A program made the position numbers and the translations under genes. The notes beneath the pieces were generated by a model. That model was not told where the DNA came from. It did not search any database and was given only the letters and a program-made list of their open reading frames with translations. A stretch of DNA of 64,000 nt, from NCBI GenBank assembly GCA_965217685.1, contig CBDCIZ010000003.1:2604001-2668000 (forward strand), given 5' to 3'. The DNA comes from Aurantimonas sp965217685 (lineage in GTDB: Bacteria > Pseudomonadota > Alphaproteobacteria > Rhizobiales > Rhizobiaceae). Shown here in pieces: positions 62,747 to 64,000 of this stretch (position 1 is its first letter; each line of letters opens with the position of its first letter).

Positions 62747-64000
62747 TCAGTTGCTCTTAGCGGGCTGCTCCGTTTCGACAGCGACGCCTGTCGAGCTGCT
62801 GCTTGAGGTCGAGGTCTGGCCGGGATTCTCGAGCCGCATGGTGTTACGGTTCTCAGCGTAGGTGTCGGAGTTGTACTCTGGAGCGTTGTTCAACTGGTCC
62901 TGCGTGAAGCCGGTGTGCAAGTAGAGCTTGCCGTTGGCATCCTGCATGAACTCCAAGTTGTCCATGGCGACCGCGACCGGCTTCTCGCCAATGCCAAGGA
63001 AGCCGCCAACGTCGATGATGACCGCATCGACCTTGCCGTCCTTGCTCAGGGCAATATCGCCGATGTCACCGACCGTTTGGTCGTTCGGACCGTAGACCGT
63101 CGTGCCCATCAGATTGTCGGCCGTGAGCTTGCTCTGGTCGGTGACCGGGGTCATCTGCTGGGTCGCGCTGTTGCCGCCCGTGGAGGCGGTCGCATCGGCC
63201 CGAGTCGGAGAGTTCAACGAGTCCGCTGCGACCATTCCGGTTCCGGCGGCAGCGCCAGTGGCAGCGCCGGTTGCCGCGGCACCCGTGTTGCTCATGGCAT
63301 TGTCGGTCGCATCGGCGGTGTTGTTCGCCGCCTGCTGGGTGTTGTCCGCCGCTGTATCGACAGCGTTACCGGTGGTGTCGGCCGCATTGCTGGCCGCCTG
63401 CTGCGTGCTGTCGGCTGCGGTGTTGTTCGAAGCCATGTTCTCGGAACCATCGCGATCGCTCGAGAAGCTCGGAGCCTGCTTCAGCTGGTCCTTCGAAGCG
63501 GAAAGTGCCACGCGAACCTTGTTGTCCTGATCACGGCTCATCTGGAACTGATTGAAGGGAACGGCCACGTCCTTCTCGCCGATGCCGAGAAAGCCGCCGA
63601 CGCCGATGATACCTGCTTCGACCTTGCCCGAAGAAGCAAGTACGAGGTCGTTGATATCGCCGATGTTTTCAGCGTCGTCACCCGGTCCCGAATAAACCGT
63701 CTGGCCCATGATGTTCTGGGTCAGATACTGGTCGGGACCGACCGTCGCCGGGAATTCGCCCGAAGCGTTCGAGGCCGACATGTCGGAACTGGACGCCGCC
63801 GCGTTGTCGGCGTTGCCCGAAGCCGAGGCCGTCGCGGTCGAGCTATCGGCCGGCGCAGTTGCCGAAGCGGTCGTATCACCGACTGGCGCGGGAGTGGATG
63901 CAGTTCCACCGGCCGGAGCCATCGAATTACCAGTCGCCGCATCGCCGGAAGCCGGTGCCGTTCCGGCCGCAGCCGAAGCCTGTTCCTCGGGCGTCGTGAA
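62747..64000 (-). CDS. PRC-barrel domain protein with two domains, N-terminus cut by window end
   Basis: The frame stays open to the window end (418 codons visible). Two PRC-barrel domains: the first with NIMGQTVYSGPGDDAENIGD and GGFLGIGEKDVAVPF, the second with NLMGTTVYGPNDQTVGDIGD and GGFLGIGEKPVAVAM. They are joined by a 100-residue Ala/Thr/Asn/Asp-rich linker of degenerate repeats (AADNTQQAANNTADATDNA). The upstream part is also low-complexity and looks like exported, disordered sequence. Related alphaproteobacterial proteins are periplasmic and stress-linked; the function is unknown. Confidence 0.85.
   Translation of the reverse strand, partial: FTTPEEQASAAAGTAPASGDAATGNSMAPAGGTASTPAPVGDTTASATAPADSSTATASASGNADNAAASSSDMSASNASGEFPATVGPDQYLTQNIMGQTVYSGPGDDAENIGDINDLVLASSGKVEAGIIGVGGFLGIGEKDVAVPFNQFQMSRDQDNKVRVALSASKDQLKQAPSFSSDRDGSENMASNNTAADSTQQAASNAADTTGNAVDTAADNTQQAANNTADATDNAMSNTGAAATGAATGAAAGTGMVAADSLNSPTRADATASTGGNSATQQMTPVTDQSKLTADNLMGTTVYGPNDQTVGDIGDIALSKDGKVDAVIIDVGGFLGIGEKPVAVAMDNLEFMQDANGKLYLHTGFTQDQLNNAPEYNSDTYAENRNTMRLENPGQTSTSSSSSTGVAVETEQPAKSN

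Overview
The window is GC-rich, single-contig alphaproteobacterial chromosome. The flagellar and chemotaxis genes (motC, FtcR/Rem-type regulator, flaF, flbT, cheT, a STAS protein beside cheY1, two cheY genes) point to Hyphomicrobiales (Rhizobiales). Something near Aurantimonadaceae or Rhizobiaceae is my guess from overall gene style, not a demonstrated placement. I saw no rRNA, tRNA, CRISPR array, intact insertion sequence or phage gene.

Layout. 1-5500 (minus): a branched-chain amino acid-type ABC transporter (substrate-binding protein, livH, livM, livG cut by the window start) with a xylitol/sorbitol-dehydrogenase-like enzyme upstream. 6149-18532 (plus): a basic protein with an AT-hook; a sugar ABC transporter (ATPase, permease, binding protein) ending in an SMP-30/gluconolactonase-type enzyme; a LysR remnant; and a complete peptide-type ABC operon with a fused two-domain ATPase. 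18635-28189 (minus): chemotaxis cluster in the order mcp, cheA, STAS gene, cheY1, cheW, cheR, cheB, cheY2, cheD, cheT. 28734-40611 (plus): FtcR/Rem-type regulator, then flgE, flgK, flgL, flaF, flbT, flgD, fliQ, flhA, fliR and four less characterised flagellar genes. 40919-41863: a polyhydroxyalkanoate-system protein and an unknown membrane protein. 42086-49354 (minus): overlapping operon fliF, fliH-like, motB, motC, fliK. A PilZ gene diverges from fliF. 50703-64000: DEAD-box RNA helicase, D,D-carboxypeptidase, membrane transporter, YegP-like protein, ABC-F ATPase, RND efflux pair, and a double PRC-barrel protein cut by the window end.

How the parts work together. About half of the window builds and steers the flagellum. 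The chemotaxis genes carry signals from the receptor through CheA to two CheY proteins, with CheR/CheB/CheD for adaptation and a probable CheZ-like CheT for signal termination. FtcR is the expected flagellar activator. Matches to the CtrA consensus TTAA-N7-TTAA(C) stand in front of ftcR, flgE and fliF, which suggests cell-cycle input into motility. The other genes are mostly nutrient uptake (amino acid, sugar and peptide ABC systems) and envelope functions.

The most notable observations are the CtrA-like boxes, the DxxxQ-bearing CheT candidate, an internal duplication in FliK, and a dispersed 78-79 bp repeat flanking the fliF-fliK block. I did not find a clearly new multi-gene system.
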